NCBI RefSeq assembly: GCF_008641065.1
Contig: NZ_VTRS01000006.1
Coordinates: 62,001 to 126,000 of the forward strand
From: Rhabdaerophilum calidifontis
GTDB taxonomy: Bacteria > Pseudomonadota > Alphaproteobacteria > Rhizobiales > Beijerinckiaceae
Length of the DNA: 64,000 nucleotides
Direction of reading: 5' to 3'
This document shows positions 8,998-18,093 of this stretch, in pieces; position 1 is the stretch's first letter, and each line of letters begins with the position of its first letter. Made by a program: the position numbers and the translations under genes. Under the pieces are notes generated by a model. That model was given only the letters and a program-made list of their open reading frames with translations, did no database searches and was not told the origin of the DNA.

Positions 8998-9962
8998 GCG
9001 AGGTCCAGCGTTTCCGGCGCGAGGCGCAGCGTCACCGGCAGGATCTCCGCCCGCGCGGCGAGGCGTTCGAGATCGGGATGCCCTCCGAGCCGGACATGGT
9101 CCTTCTCGGTGGTGACGGGCCGCGCGCCAAGCTGTTCGGCTTCGGCCAGGATCCGCCGCGCCTCCGCCGGGGTGAAGCGGTGATGGTCGCCGAAGCGATG
9201 GGCCGCGGCGATCTCGGCCCCGCAGGCGCGCAGGCTCGCCTCGAATTTCTCCGGCAGGCCGATGCCGGAAAAGGCCAGCACCCGCACGCCCGCCAGCCGC
9301 GCGGCGGCCTCCGGCGCCGGCTCCAGCCGGGCCGGATGCAGCGGGATCGCCGGGCCGATCCGCGCCGCGATCCCGGCCGTATCCGGGCCGACGATCACCG
9401 CGCAATCCACCTGCGGCCATTGCCCTTCAAGCGGCGCGCGCAGCGGGCCGGCGGGAATGACCCGGCCATTGCCGAAGCCGAAGGCGCCATCGATGAGCGC
9501 CAGCGTCAGATCCTTGATAAGATGCGGGTTCTGGAGCGCGTCGTCGAGCAGCAGCAGCGTCGCGCCTGCCGCCACGGCGCGGCGCGCCCCGGCAGCACGG
9601 TCCCGCGCCACGATCACCGGCGCCGCCCGCGCGAGCAGGAGCGCCTCGTCGCCGACGGTTTCGGCCGCGTGCCGCCGGGGATCGACCGCCACCGGCCCGG
9701 CGAGGCGCCCGCCATGGCCGCGCATGATCACGAAAGGGCGCTCGCCGCGCGCCGAAAAGGCTTCTGCCAGCGCGATCGTCGCCGGCGTCTTGCCGGCGCC
9801 GCCGGCGGTGAAATTGCCGATCGCGACCACCGGGACCGGCGCGCGGAATCCGGTGCGCGCCATGCGCCGCAGGGTCAGTGTGCCGAGCACCGCCGCGAAG
9901 GGGGTCAGGAGCCGGGCCGGCCAGAGCGCGCCCTCCGCGCGCCAGAAATCCGGCATCCGCAT
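8940..9962 (-). CDS. lpxK: Tetraacyldisaccharide 4'-kinase LpxK
   Basis: LpxK phosphorylates the 4' position of the lipid A disaccharide at the inner membrane. The 340-residue product contains a Walker A loop (GNFTAGGAGKTP, about 49-60), the LLDDALQNP segment that carries the Asp-Asp pair, and a HRFGDHHRFTP motif followed by TTEKDHVRL, all characteristic of the family. Its ATG overlaps the waaA stop in the form TGATG, so it is translationally coupled to the Kdo transferase gene. The 3' end overlaps the convergent DUF2093 gene by 58 bp. Confidence 0.95.
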   Translation of the reverse strand: MRMPDFWRAEGALWPARLLTPFAAVLGTLTLRRMARTGFRAPVPVVAIGNFTAGGAGKTPATIALAEAFSARGERPFVIMRGHGGRLAGPVAVDPRRHAAETVGDEALLLARAAPVIVARDRAAGARRAVAAGATLLLLDDALQNPHLIKDLTLALIDGAFGFGNGRVIPAGPLRAPLEGQWPQVDCAVIVGPDTAGIAARIGPAIPLHPARLEPAPEAAARLAGVRVLAFSGIGLPEKFEASLRACGAEIAAAHRFGDHHRFTPAEARRILAEAEQLGARPVTTEKDHVRLGGHPDLERLAARAEILPVTLRLAPETLDLAYRAVDSARSRISTASGPA

Positions 9963-11236
9963 CAGCCCGGCTCCGGCAGCAGCGGCGCGAGCGCCGCGAG
10001 CGTGCGCGCGAGCGCGCCCTCGGAACGCGCGACGACCTCCCGCGCGGCATCGGCGAGGCGCCGGCACGCCGCCGGGTCGGCGAGCAGCCGTGCGGCTTCT
10101 TCGGCGAGGCTGGCCGCATCCGCCACCGCGATCGCGCCGCCGGCGCCGGCAAGGGCGGCGTAGACATCGCGGAAATTGGCGATCTCCGGCCCGTGGAGCA
10201 CCGGTGCACCGAGCTTCACCGGCTCGATCGGGTTGTGCCCGCCGATCGGCACCAGCGAGCCGCCGACGAAGGCCAGGGTCGCGAGCGCGTAGAACAGCCC
10301 CAGCTCGCCAAGCGTGTCGGCGAGATAGATCCGCGTCTCGGGACCGGGCAGGGCGCCGAGGCTCCGGATCGCCGGCGCCTCGCCATGCGCGGCGCAGAGG
10401 GCGGCGAGCTCGGCGCTGCGGCCCGGATGACGCGGCGCGAGCACCGTCAGCAGGGCGGGATGTGTCGCGCGCAGCCGTTCCGCCGCGCGGAGAACAATCT
10501 CCTCTTCGCCGGGATGCGTCGAGGCGGCGAGCAGCACCGGCCGGCCGGCGATCGCCGCGTCGAGCGCAGCGCGCGCCCGGGCCTCGACCGGCAGCGGCGG
10601 CACATCGAATTTCAGGTTGCCGATCGCCTCCGCCGGGGCGCCAAGCGCACGGTAGCGCGCGGCATCCTCCGCGCTCTGGCCGAGGCAGAGGGCGAGGTCG
10701 CCGAGCAGGGCCCGCGCCGTGCCGGGCAGCCGCTGCCAGGCCCGCGCCGAACGCGCGGACATCCGGCCGTTGACGATCCCGAGCGGCACGCCGCGCGCCT
10801 GCACCGCACGCATTAACCCCGGCCAGAGTTCGGATTCGCAGAACAGCGCGAGATCCGGCCGCCAATGATCGAGAAAACGCCGGACCGGCCCCGGCAGATC
10901 GATCGGCACGAACTGGTGCAGCGCCCCCGCTGGCAGGCGCCGCGCCGCCAGCTCGGCGGAGGTCACGGTGCCGGTCGTGAGCAGCACCGGAAGCCCGCGC
11001 GCCGCGAGGCGGCCGATCAGCGGCAGGATCGACATCGTCTCGCCGACGCTCGCGGCGTGGAGCCAGACGAGGAACCCGGCGGGGCGGGCCTGCCCCGGTC
11101 GGCCGAGCCGCTCGTCGAGCCGCTCCGGATGCTCCTTGCCGCGCGCCAGACGCCGGCGCAGGATGCGCTTGGCGAAGGGGGTCAGCAGCAATCCCGCAGC
11201 CGCGTAGAGATGAAGCGTGAGCGGCGTTGCCATCAC
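9962..11236 (-). CDS. waaA: 3-deoxy-D-manno-octulosonic acid (Kdo) transferase
   Basis: This GT-B glycosyltransferase adds Kdo to lipid IVA. The 424-residue protein has an N-terminal membrane anchor (about residues 5-20), the WLHAASVGE motif at 58-66 whose Glu66 is the expected catalytic base, CESELWPG, and NGRMSARS, and the C-terminal GGSLVPIGGHNPIEP nucleotide-sugar motif. It starts ATGATG; the first ATG overlaps the upstream DUF374 stop (ATGA). The DUF374-waaA-lpxK order is a lipid A core assembly operon. Whether it transfers one or two Kdo units cannot be told. Confidence 0.96.
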   Translation of the reverse strand: MMATPLTLHLYAAAGLLLTPFAKRILRRRLARGKEHPERLDERLGRPGQARPAGFLVWLHAASVGETMSILPLIGRLAARGLPVLLTTGTVTSAELAARRLPAGALHQFVPIDLPGPVRRFLDHWRPDLALFCESELWPGLMRAVQARGVPLGIVNGRMSARSARAWQRLPGTARALLGDLALCLGQSAEDAARYRALGAPAEAIGNLKFDVPPLPVEARARAALDAAIAGRPVLLAASTHPGEEEIVLRAAERLRATHPALLTVLAPRHPGRSAELAALCAAHGEAPAIRSLGALPGPETRIYLADTLGELGLFYALATLAFVGGSLVPIGGHNPIEPVKLGAPVLHGPEIANFRDVYAALAGAGGAIAVADAASLAEEAARLLADPAACRRLADAAREVVARSEGALARTLAALAPLLPEPG

Positions 11237-12003
11237 GGGCCCGCAGCGCCGGGGTGGCGTGCATTGCGGTGCGCTTCGCGTGCCGCCGCCACCGAGGCGC
11301 GCCCCGCGCCGGGGTCGCGCTGGCCGAGCACGCCATAGGCCACCGCGTAGACGCGGTCGAGTTCCGCCTGGACCGCCAGCCGCGCCGTCTCGCGCGCGCC
11401 GGCATCGGCATCGCGCGCCACGCGGATCGGAGCCCCGACCGCGATCACGCTGCGGCCGAAGGGCAGGCCGAGGCTCGCGGCATCCCAGCTCTTGAAATCG
11501 ATCCGCCGCGAGCAGACGACCGCCACCGGCAGGATCGGCCGCCCGGACAGCGCCGCGAGCGTGACGACACCCTCGCCACAGACGCGGGAGATTTTCGGCA
11601 CATCCGCCGTCAGCGCCACGTGCTCGCCCTGTTCCAGAAGCGCCAGCATTGCGCGCAGGGCCGGGATTCCGCCGCGTTTCTGGATCTGATCGGCGCGCTG
11701 GGCGCCCGAGCCGCGCACCACGTTCATGCCGAGCTTCTCGACGGCGATGGCGTTGATCTCACCGTCGCCATGGCGCGAGATCATGACATGCGCGCGGTCC
11801 TGCGGCCGGCGGAAGAAGGTCTGCATCAGGTGCTGGCCATGCCAGAAGGTGAAGATGGCCGGCTGGATCGCCGCGATGCCCTCATAGGCATCCTCGGGGA
11901 TCACGATGATCCGGTTCGTCCGCCGCACGACATGGAGATAGCCGGCGAGGAGCGATCCCAGCGCGTGCTTGACGAAGGCCGAGCGGCCGATGCGGCGCAG
12001 CAT
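11233..12003 (-). CDS. DUF374 lysophospholipid acyltransferase-like protein
   Basis: The 256-residue protein belongs to the DUF374 branch of the lysophospholipid acyltransferase (LPLAT) superfamily. Visible family landmarks are FTFWHGQHLM (about 51-60), the SRHGDGEINA block (76-85) that supplies the acyltransferase His/Asp, and VVRGSGAQ (95-102). In proteobacteria this gene sits beside waaA, so a role in lipid A or outer-membrane lipid acylation is likely but not shown. An upstream extension of the frame overlaps the DUF4170 gene and is rejected. It overlaps waaA by 4 bp. Confidence 0.88.
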   Translation of the reverse strand: MLRRIGRSAFVKHALGSLLAGYLHVVRRTNRIIVIPEDAYEGIAAIQPAIFTFWHGQHLMQTFFRRPQDRAHVMISRHGDGEINAIAVEKLGMNVVRGSGAQRADQIQKRGGIPALRAMLALLEQGEHVALTADVPKISRVCGEGVVTLAALSGRPILPVAVVCSRRIDFKSWDAASLGLPFGRSVIAVGAPIRVARDADAGARETARLAVQAELDRVYAVAYGVLGQRDPGAGRASVAAAREAHRNARHPGAAGP

Positions 12004-12034
12004 CAGAGGCGTTCCCCGTGCGGGGCGGCGGCGA

Positions 12035-12313
12035 TCATGCGCCGGATTCGGGGTCGAGCAGCCGGTGGAGATGCACGATGAAATAGCGCATCTGGGCATT
12101 GTCGACCGTCGCCTGCGCGCGGGCCTTCCAGGCGGCATGGGCGCTGGCGTAATTCGGATAGATGCCGACGAGATCGAGCTTGGAGAGATCCCGGAAGGTC
12201 ACGCCGTCGATCTGCTCGAGTTCGCCGCCGAACACGAGGTGCAGGAGCTGCTTCGGTGCGGCTTCGTTCTGGGAGGCGGCGGATTGGGGCATGGTGAAAT
12301 CCGTTGCATTCAC
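12035..12313 (-). CDS. DUF4170 family protein
   Basis: This is a 92-residue protein of the DUF4170 type: a short disordered start followed by LHLVFGGELEQ, FRDLSKLDLVGIYPNYASAHAAWKARAQATVDNAQMRYFIVHLHRLLDP, read here as separate blocks. The family is alphaproteobacterial and lies next to the Kdo/lipid A genes; function is unknown. The internal ATG giving MPQSAASQ (8th codon) is an alternative start. It is 31 bp upstream of the DUF374 gene on the same strand. Confidence 0.82.
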   Translation of the reverse strand: MNATDFTMPQSAASQNEAAPKQLLHLVFGGELEQIDGVTFRDLSKLDLVGIYPNYASAHAAWKARAQATVDNAQMRYFIVHLHRLLDPESGA

Positions 12314-12365
12314 TCGCGCGCGGGAGGCTCCGGCGCCGGTTGGGATCGCCGACGTCGATCCTCAA

Positions 12366-13187
12366 TCAGCCGGGTTTCGTCAAGAGCGGCGGGCGGATTT
12401 TCTCGATCAGCGCCGCGGATCCGGCCATCAGCGCCGGCTGTTCGCCGCCTTTGAGCCGGTAATCGGGGCATGCGCCGGCGAGCGTCGCGAGGCGGAAGCC
12501 GGCCTCCGCGAGGATGCAATCCGAGGCGACGATGTCCCAGTCATGCGCGCCGGGATTGGCGCAGGCGAATTCCGCCGCGCCGGTCAGCGGCGCCAGCAAT
12601 CGATGCGCGAGCGGCGCGATGCGGGCGATCGGCGCCAAGGGCGTGCCGAGGCGGCGTTCGGCGATCTCGGCGATGCTGCGCGGCCCGGTGGCGCGCGGCG
12701 GCGTGGCGGCAGGGGGTGGGGCGAGGGGCGCGCCGTCACGGAAGGCACCGCCGCCACGAAAGGCCGAGACCATCATGCCGGTGGCCGGCATGTGCACGAC
12801 CCCCGCAATCGGCCGCCAGCCGGCGAGCACGCCGATCACGATGCACCAATCGCGGCCGCCGCCGGCGAAATCGCGCGTGCCGTCGATCGGGTCGAGCACG
12901 AAAGCATCGCCGCCCGCGGGCTGCGCCCAGCCCTCCGGCCGCTCCTCGGAATGGATGGGGAGCGGCGCGAGGCGCGGCAATTCCGCCGCAAGCAGCCGGT
13001 CCACCGCGTGATCGGCCTCGGTGACCGGCGATCCGCCGGTCTTCCAGTCGATCCGGGCCGTTGTCGTCGCGCCGGGCCGGTAATGACGCAGCGCGAGCCG
13101 GCCGGCTTCCCGTGCCAGCGCGATCAGCCCGTCATGCAGGGCCTGAAGGCGCTGGGTGCTGTCGAGATCGGCACGGGTGGAGGACAT
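12366..13187 (-). CDS. Inositol-monophosphatase-family phosphatase, CysQ-like
   Basis: The 273-residue protein has the FIG superfamily metal sites: EE at 81-82, DPIDGTRDF at 99-107 and a C-terminal GAHDWDIVASDCILAEAG motif. The overall arrangement resembles CysQ, the 3'(2'),5'-bisphosphate nucleotidase that recycles PAP from sulfate assimilation; inositol-1-monophosphatase or a phosphosugar phosphatase are alternatives. The neighbouring lipid A genes leave open a role in envelope sugar metabolism. It is 52 bp upstream of DUF4170 and 9 bp downstream of the MAPEG gene. Confidence 0.85.
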   Translation of the reverse strand: MSSTRADLDSTQRLQALHDGLIALAREAGRLALRHYRPGATTTARIDWKTGGSPVTEADHAVDRLLAAELPRLAPLPIHSEERPEGWAQPAGGDAFVLDPIDGTRDFAGGGRDWCIVIGVLAGWRPIAGVVHMPATGMMVSAFRGGGAFRDGAPLAPPPAATPPRATGPRSIAEIAERRLGTPLAPIARIAPLAHRLLAPLTGAAEFACANPGAHDWDIVASDCILAEAGFRLATLAGACPDYRLKGGEQPALMAGSAALIEKIRPPLLTKPG

Positions 13188-13196
13188 CCGGATGGC

Positions 13197-13622
13197 TCAG
13201 GCCCAGGCGCGCAGGAGCAGCAGCAGCGCCCCGGAGAGAATGGCGGTGAAGGTCAGCGTCATGCCCGCCACCCGCTGCCAGCTCGCGCCGATGCTGCGTC
13301 CGAGCCCGACGGCATGCAGCAGCCGGCCGAGGATGGCACTGACGCCGACAAGGTGCACCATCCATTCCCGCGCGCCGGCGAGCGCCAGGGCGATGAGCAG
13401 GATCATCATGATCGGCGCCGTCTCGCTGAAATTGCCATGGACGCGGATCAGCCGGGCAAGATCGCGGTCGCCGCCATCGCCGATGCCGATTCCCGCCGCG
13501 CGCCGCTGCCCGATGACGCGAACCGTCAGCGCCACGCCGAGAATGGCGAGCAGCGCCACATAGCTGACGGCGAATGCCAGGGCCTGGGTCGCGCCGGCCT
13601 TCACGAGCATGTCCATGGGCAT
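13197..13622 (-). CDS. MAPEG family integral membrane protein
   Basis: The 141-residue protein shows four hydrophobic helices and the MAPEG-type loop RVHGNFSETAPIMM between helix 1 and 2. Members are glutathione-dependent or eicosanoid-related membrane enzymes in eukaryotes; the bacterial ones are mostly uncharacterised. The ATG at 13622 is chosen because AGGGAG lies 5 bp before it, although the frame is open for 16 more codons. A gshA gene about 8 kb away could supply glutathione but there is no operon link. Confidence 0.8.
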   Translation of the reverse strand: MPMDMLVKAGATQALAFAVSYVALLAILGVALTVRVIGQRRAAGIGIGDGGDRDLARLIRVHGNFSETAPIMMILLIALALAGAREWMVHLVGVSAILGRLLHAVGLGRSIGASWQRVAGMTLTFTAILSGALLLLLRAWA

Positions 13623-13804
13623 TCCGCTCCCTGCAGCGATTTTGCAACGCCGGAGCGATTCCGGCCGCATTCGCCATAGGGCCTTCGCGCCGCCCTCGCA
13701 ATTCGTTCCGGCATGCCTATCTTGCCCGGAATGGAGCAGCAGCCTCGCAGGAATCCGAGGCTTCCGCTCCCGTCCGAAATATCCCTCCGGTCGAGACCCT
13801 CCCC

Positions 13805-15670
13805 ATGGCTGATGCCGCGCCTCTCGGGGCCACGCTTTCCATTCTGGTGTTTCTCGCGGCGGCCGTGGCGGCGGTGCCGCTGTTCCGGTTCGCCGGGCTC
13901 TCGGCGGTGCTCGGCTATCTCGGCGCCGGGCTGATCATCGGTCCTTCGGGGCTCGGGCTGTTCCGTGAGCCGGAGGTTCTGCGCTCGATCGCCGAGTTCG
14001 GCATCGTCCTGTTCCTGTTCGTGATCGGGCTGGAACTCAAGCCCTCGAAGCTCCTCTCGATGCGGCGCGACATTCTCGGGCTCGGCCTCACGCAGGTCGC
14101 CATCACGACCCTGATCCTTGCCGCGCTGCTGAAACTGGTCCTGCCGGCCGGGGCCGGGCTTTTCGTTGCCGCCTTTGCCTTCGCCCTCTCGGCCACGGCC
14201 ATCGCACTCCAGACACTCGACGAGCGCGGCGCGATGTCTTCGCCCTACGGGCAGAAGACCTTCTCGGTCCTGCTGTTCCAGGATCTCGCGATCGTGCCGT
14301 TCATCGCGCTGCTGCCGCTCGCCGGAGGGCAGGCGGCGGCGAGCGGCGGGTTCGTCGAGCACTTGCCGGACCTCGCGCTGGCGCTCGGGGCGCTGGCCGC
14401 GCTGGTGCTCGCCGGGCGCTATCTGCTCAACCCGCTGTTCCGCATCCTCGCCCGCGCGGATGCCCGCGAGGTGATGACGGCCGCGGCGCTGCTCGTGGTG
14501 CTCGGCGCGGCGGAGGCGATGCATATCGTCGGGCTTTCGGCGGCGCTGGGCGCCTTCCTCGCCGGGCTTCTGCTGGCGGAGAGCCATTTCCGACACCAGC
14601 TCGAGGCGGATATCGAACCGTTCCGCGGCCTGCTGCTCGGCCTGTTCTTCATGAGCGTCGGCATGGGGATCGAGGCCAGGGTGGTCACGGGCAACCTCGC
14701 GCTCGTCCTCGGCGGCGCTTTGGCGATCCTTGCCGTCAAGGCGGGGCTTGTCTATGGCCTGCTGCGTTTCGCCCGGCTCGGCGTCACGGATTCCGCCCGT
14801 GCTGCCGTGCTTCTCGCGACGATCGGCGAGTTTTCCTTCGTCATCGTCCCGCTTGGCGCACAATTCGGGCTGCTCGGTCCGCGCGAGGCGTCGCTGCTGA
14901 CCGCCATCGCCGCGTTGACGATGTTCTTCGGCCCGCTCGCGGCGAAGGCTCTTGAAATGCTGATCGCGCGCCGCCAGGCGCGAGCGGTGCCGGAGGAGGG
15001 GGTGGCTGACAATTTCGACGGCGCCACCGGCGATGTCCTCGTCATCGGGTTCGGGCGCTTCGGACAGGTCGTCAATCAGATGCTGCTCGCCATCGAGCGC
15101 AACGTGACCGTGATCGACCGCAATATCGACAGCGTGAAGGCGGCGGGAACCTTCGGCTTCAAGGTCTATTACGGCGATGGACGCCGCCTCGACGTGCTGC
15201 GCGCCGCCGGGGCCGAGCGGGCGGGGGTGATCGTCATCTGCATCGAGGACAGCGAGGCGACGACGATGATCGCCGAGATGGTGCTGCGCAGCTTCCCGCA
15301 GGCACGGCTGCTGGTGCGCGCCTATGACCGCGTCCATGCGCTCGATCTGATGGACCGCGGCGTCAAGGCGCCGGTGCGGGAGACTTTCGAATCGGCGCTG
15401 ATATTGGGACGCGACGCGCTGCTTGCGCTTGGCGTCTCGGAGGCGACGGCGGAGGAAGTCCGGCTTGATATCCGCCGCCGCGACACGCAGCGCCTGCTGC
15501 GGCAGCGCGAGGAGGGGCTCTTCGGCGGCCATGATCTGCTGCACGGCATCCGTGTGACGCCGACGCCGCTTTCCGAGCCCAAGCGCAGGGGGCGCGACAT
15601 TTCCGTGCCGCCCAAGCCCGCCCCGCCCTCCGGCACGGATCTCGAGGGCGTGACGGGGGCCTCGTCGTGA
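13805..15670 (+). CDS. Kef-type monovalent cation:proton antiporter (CPA2) with TrkA-N domain
   Basis: The 621-residue protein has about 12 transmembrane helices (residues 5-390) of the CPA2 exchanger fold, including LGYLGAGLIIGPSGLGL and LSAALGAFLAGLLLAES, followed by a cytosolic RCK/TrkA-N NAD(H)-binding domain from about 405 with GFGRFGQVV and VIDRN. This architecture is that of KefB/KefC glutathione-gated potassium efflux systems; gating by glutathione is an inference only. The ATG at 13805 begins directly before the first helix. Its stop overlaps the GTG of the MATE gene (GTGA). Confidence 0.9.
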   Translation: MADAAPLGATLSILVFLAAAVAAVPLFRFAGLSAVLGYLGAGLIIGPSGLGLFREPEVLRSIAEFGIVLFLFVIGLELKPSKLLSMRRDILGLGLTQVAITTLILAALLKLVLPAGAGLFVAAFAFALSATAIALQTLDERGAMSSPYGQKTFSVLLFQDLAIVPFIALLPLAGGQAAASGGFVEHLPDLALALGALAALVLAGRYLLNPLFRILARADAREVMTAAALLVVLGAAEAMHIVGLSAALGAFLAGLLLAESHFRHQLEADIEPFRGLLLGLFFMSVGMGIEARVVTGNLALVLGGALAILAVKAGLVYGLLRFARLGVTDSARAAVLLATIGEFSFVIVPLGAQFGLLGPREASLLTAIAALTMFFGPLAAKALEMLIARRQARAVPEEGVADNFDGATGDVLVIGFGRFGQVVNQMLLAIERNVTVIDRNIDSVKAAGTFGFKVYYGDGRRLDVLRAAGAERAGVIVICIEDSEATTMIAEMVLRSFPQARLLVRAYDRVHALDLMDRGVKAPVRETFESALILGRDALLALGVSEATAEEVRLDIRRRDTQRLLRQREEGLFGGHDLLHGIRVTPTPLSEPKRRGRDISVPPKPAPPSGTDLEGVTGASS

Positions 15671-17025
15671 ACGCACCGCTCGCCGCGCCGCCGCCCCGCT
15701 TCACGCAGGGCTCCACCATGCGCCATGTCATCGAGATGACGATGACGGGCGCTATCGGGCTGATGGCGATCTTCGTCGTCGATTTCCTGTCGCTCTTCTA
15801 CATTTCGCTGCTGCGAAACGACGAACTGACCGCCGGCGTCGGCTATGCGACGACGGTGCTCTTCCTCGCCATTTCCGTGAATATCGGCACGATGATCGCC
15901 GGCGCCGCGCTGGTCTCCCGCGCGATCGGCGCCGGCGAGCGCGATGCCGCGCGCCGGCTATCCGGCTCGGCACTGGCGCTCGGCATGCTCGTCGCTCTCC
16001 TGGTCTCGGCGGGGCTGCTTGTCGCGCTCGATCCCGTTCTGGCGGCGCTCGGCGCCAAGGGCACGCCGAGCACGGTGGCAGCGCGCTTCCTGGCGATCAC
16101 GCTGCCGGCCAACGCGCTGATGGCGGCGGGGATGATGCTTTCCGCGCTGCTGCGCGCCGTCGGCGATGCGCGGCGGGCGATGCTGGTGACGCTGATCGGC
16201 GGCCTCGTCACCGCGATCACCGATCCGCTGCTGATCTTCGGACTGGGGCTCGGAACCGACGGCGCGGCGATCGCCACCGTCATCAGCCGCCTGGTCTTCA
16301 CCGCCGTGGGGCTCAACGGCGTCCTGCGCGTCCACCGGTTGCTGCGCTGGGCGCACCCCGCCGAGATCCGGGGCGATGCCCGCCCCTTCGCGGCGATCGC
16401 GGTTCCCGCGGTGCTGACCAATGTCGCGAGCCCCGTCGGGCTCCTGTTCTTCGTCGGCATCCTCGCGCCGTTCGGCGCCGAGGCGATCACCGCCAGCACG
16501 ATCATCGACCGGCTGGTGCCGGTGGCGTTCGGCGTTTTGTTCGCGCTTTCCGGCGCGGTCGGGCCGATCCTCGGCCAGAATCTCGGTGCGCGTCGCTTTG
16601 ACCGGCTCCGCGCCGCGCTGCGCGACGCGCTGCTCTTCGCGATGGGCTATTCGGTGCTGGCCTGGCTGGCGCTGGCGCTGTTTCGCCATCCGATCGCCGC
16701 GTTGTTCGGCGTCGAGGGCGAGACGGCGCGCTACCTTGCCTATTTCTGCCTCGTCGGCGGGTTCGGCTGGATCTTCAACGGCCTGCTGTTCGTCGCCAAT
16801 GCCGCGTTCAACAATCTCGGCTTTCCGCTTTATGCCACGGTCTTCAACTGGGGCCGGGCGACGCTGGGGACGATCCCGCTCAGCATGGCCGGTGCGGCGC
16901 TGGCCGGGGTTGAGGGCGCGGCGGCGGGCATGACGCTCGGTTCGGTGATCTTCGGGCTTGCGGCGGCTTTCGTCGCGTTCCGCGCCATCCGACGGATCGA
17001 GACGCGGATCACGGCGGCCGGTTAA
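15667..17025 (+). CDS. MATE family efflux transporter
   Basis: The 452-residue protein has about 12 hydrophobic helices in two similar halves, as in MatE-domain exporters that use a Na+ or H+ gradient to expel cationic drugs or metabolites. It starts with GTG overlapping the Kef antiporter stop codon, so the pair is translationally coupled. The closest NorM/DinF subgroup and the substrate cannot be determined. There is no signal of recent transfer: base composition is like that of neighbours. Confidence 0.9.
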   Translation: MNAPLAAPPPRFTQGSTMRHVIEMTMTGAIGLMAIFVVDFLSLFYISLLRNDELTAGVGYATTVLFLAISVNIGTMIAGAALVSRAIGAGERDAARRLSGSALALGMLVALLVSAGLLVALDPVLAALGAKGTPSTVAARFLAITLPANALMAAGMMLSALLRAVGDARRAMLVTLIGGLVTAITDPLLIFGLGLGTDGAAIATVISRLVFTAVGLNGVLRVHRLLRWAHPAEIRGDARPFAAIAVPAVLTNVASPVGLLFFVGILAPFGAEAITASTIIDRLVPVAFGVLFALSGAVGPILGQNLGARRFDRLRAALRDALLFAMGYSVLAWLALALFRHPIAALFGVEGETARYLAYFCLVGGFGWIFNGLLFVANAAFNNLGFPLYATVFNWGRATLGTIPLSMAGAALAGVEGAAAGMTLGSVIFGLAAAFVAFRAIRRIETRITAAG

Positions 17026-17097
17026 CAAGTCGTTGCCCCGGGCGCTGCCGGAGGCTACCGTTCTGTCGTCCGGGGCGTGCGCGAGGGGGAAGCGTCG

Positions 17098-17910
17098 ATG
17101 ATGAACCTGATCGAGATCATGCAGGCCGCGCAGGGCGGCCAGGCCTATGACAACCTCGCGCGCCAGTTCGGCATCGCGCCGGAACAGGCGCAACGGGCGG
17201 TGCAGGCGGTGCTCCCGGCCTTCTCGCTCGGCCTCCAGCAGCAGGCGGAGACGCTGGAGGGCTGGTCGAACATCCTGTCCGGGCTCGCAAGCCAGGGGCA
17301 GGGCAGCCAGGAATTCTACGATTCCGACGGCGACGGCATCCCCGATCACCTCGAGGAGCAGGGCCAGACCGCGCTCGGTGCGCTGTTCGGCTCGCCCGAG
17401 GCCAGCGGCGCCGTTGCGGCGCAGGCGGCGCAATTCGCCGGCCTGCCCGCCTCGCTGATGCAGCAGATGCTGCCGGTGATCGCGACCATGGTGCTGGGCG
17501 GGCTGTTCAAGGGCGCCGCGAATAACGGCCTCGGCGGCCTGCTCGGGCAGATGATGCAGGGCGGCGCCGGCGGGCTCGGTTCGGTGCTCGGCGGCCTGCT
17601 CGGCGGGCAGGCATCCGCGCCTCCGCCCATGCCCGGCGGTGTGTCGGGCGGGATGTTCGGAAACATCCTCGGATCGATCCTCGGCGGCGGCCAGCCGCAG
17701 CCGCAGCCGCAGCCGCAGGCAGGCGGCCTTGGCGGCATTCTTGGCTCGCTTCTCGGGGGCGGCGCGCAGCCTCAGGCGCCGCAGGGCCCGGACCCGGTCG
17801 CTGCCGGGCTCGACGCGCTCAAGGGCATGTTCCAGACCGGCCAGCAGGTCCAGAACGCCCAGCTCGACGCGCTCCAGCAGATCCTCGGCCCGTTCACCCA
17901 GCGCCGCTGA
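17098..17910 (+). CDS. DUF937-like protein with an embedded DxDxDG calcium-loop motif
   Basis: The 270-residue protein opens with LIEIMQAAQGGQAYDNLARQFG and a Gln/Ala-rich helical region typical of DUF937 (YidB-like) proteins, and later has several hydrophobic Gly/Leu/Met-rich helices (LGGLLGQMM, LGSVLGGLLGG, GNILGSILGGG). Between them, residues 75-86 read DSDGDGIPDHLE, a thrombospondin-type-3/EF-hand-like calcium-binding loop. There is a QPQPQPQPQ spacer near residue 200. No signal peptide is seen. Function is unknown. RBS GAGGGGGA precedes the ATGATG at 17098. It is followed 183 bp later by the repeat protein, also lacking a known function. Confidence 0.72.
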   Translation: MMNLIEIMQAAQGGQAYDNLARQFGIAPEQAQRAVQAVLPAFSLGLQQQAETLEGWSNILSGLASQGQGSQEFYDSDGDGIPDHLEEQGQTALGALFGSPEASGAVAAQAAQFAGLPASLMQQMLPVIATMVLGGLFKGAANNGLGGLLGQMMQGGAGGLGSVLGGLLGGQASAPPPMPGGVSGGMFGNILGSILGGGQPQPQPQPQAGGLGGILGSLLGGGAQPQAPQGPDPVAAGLDALKGMFQTGQQVQNAQLDALQQILGPFTQRR

Positions 17911-18093
17911 ACGGCGCGGCGACGATTTGATTCGATCGCGAAACGCGCGGTTAACCGTCGCGGTATCGGCAACGGCAGATTGTGCAACCGCAGGCTGACC
18001 GTTAAAGTTTTAAAGGTTGCGTTTCCGAACTCGCAAAACCCGCGCGTGTAATCGCCTCCAGCCAGGCAGAAGGCTTGGGTTTGGAGAGTGGAA
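17911..18093 (+). promoter_or_regulatory. Intergenic leader upstream of the 648-residue repeat protein
   Basis: This 183-bp gap is less GC-rich than its surroundings. It holds the perfect palindrome CGGTTAACCG at 17948-17957 and the AT-rich ACCGTTAAAGTTTTAAAGGT (17999-18018) with ACC/GGT ends. The ribosome binding site GGAG at 18083-18086 lies 7 bp before the ATG at 18094. A promoter and operator for the repeat-protein gene are likely here; none is proven. Confidence 0.4.
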
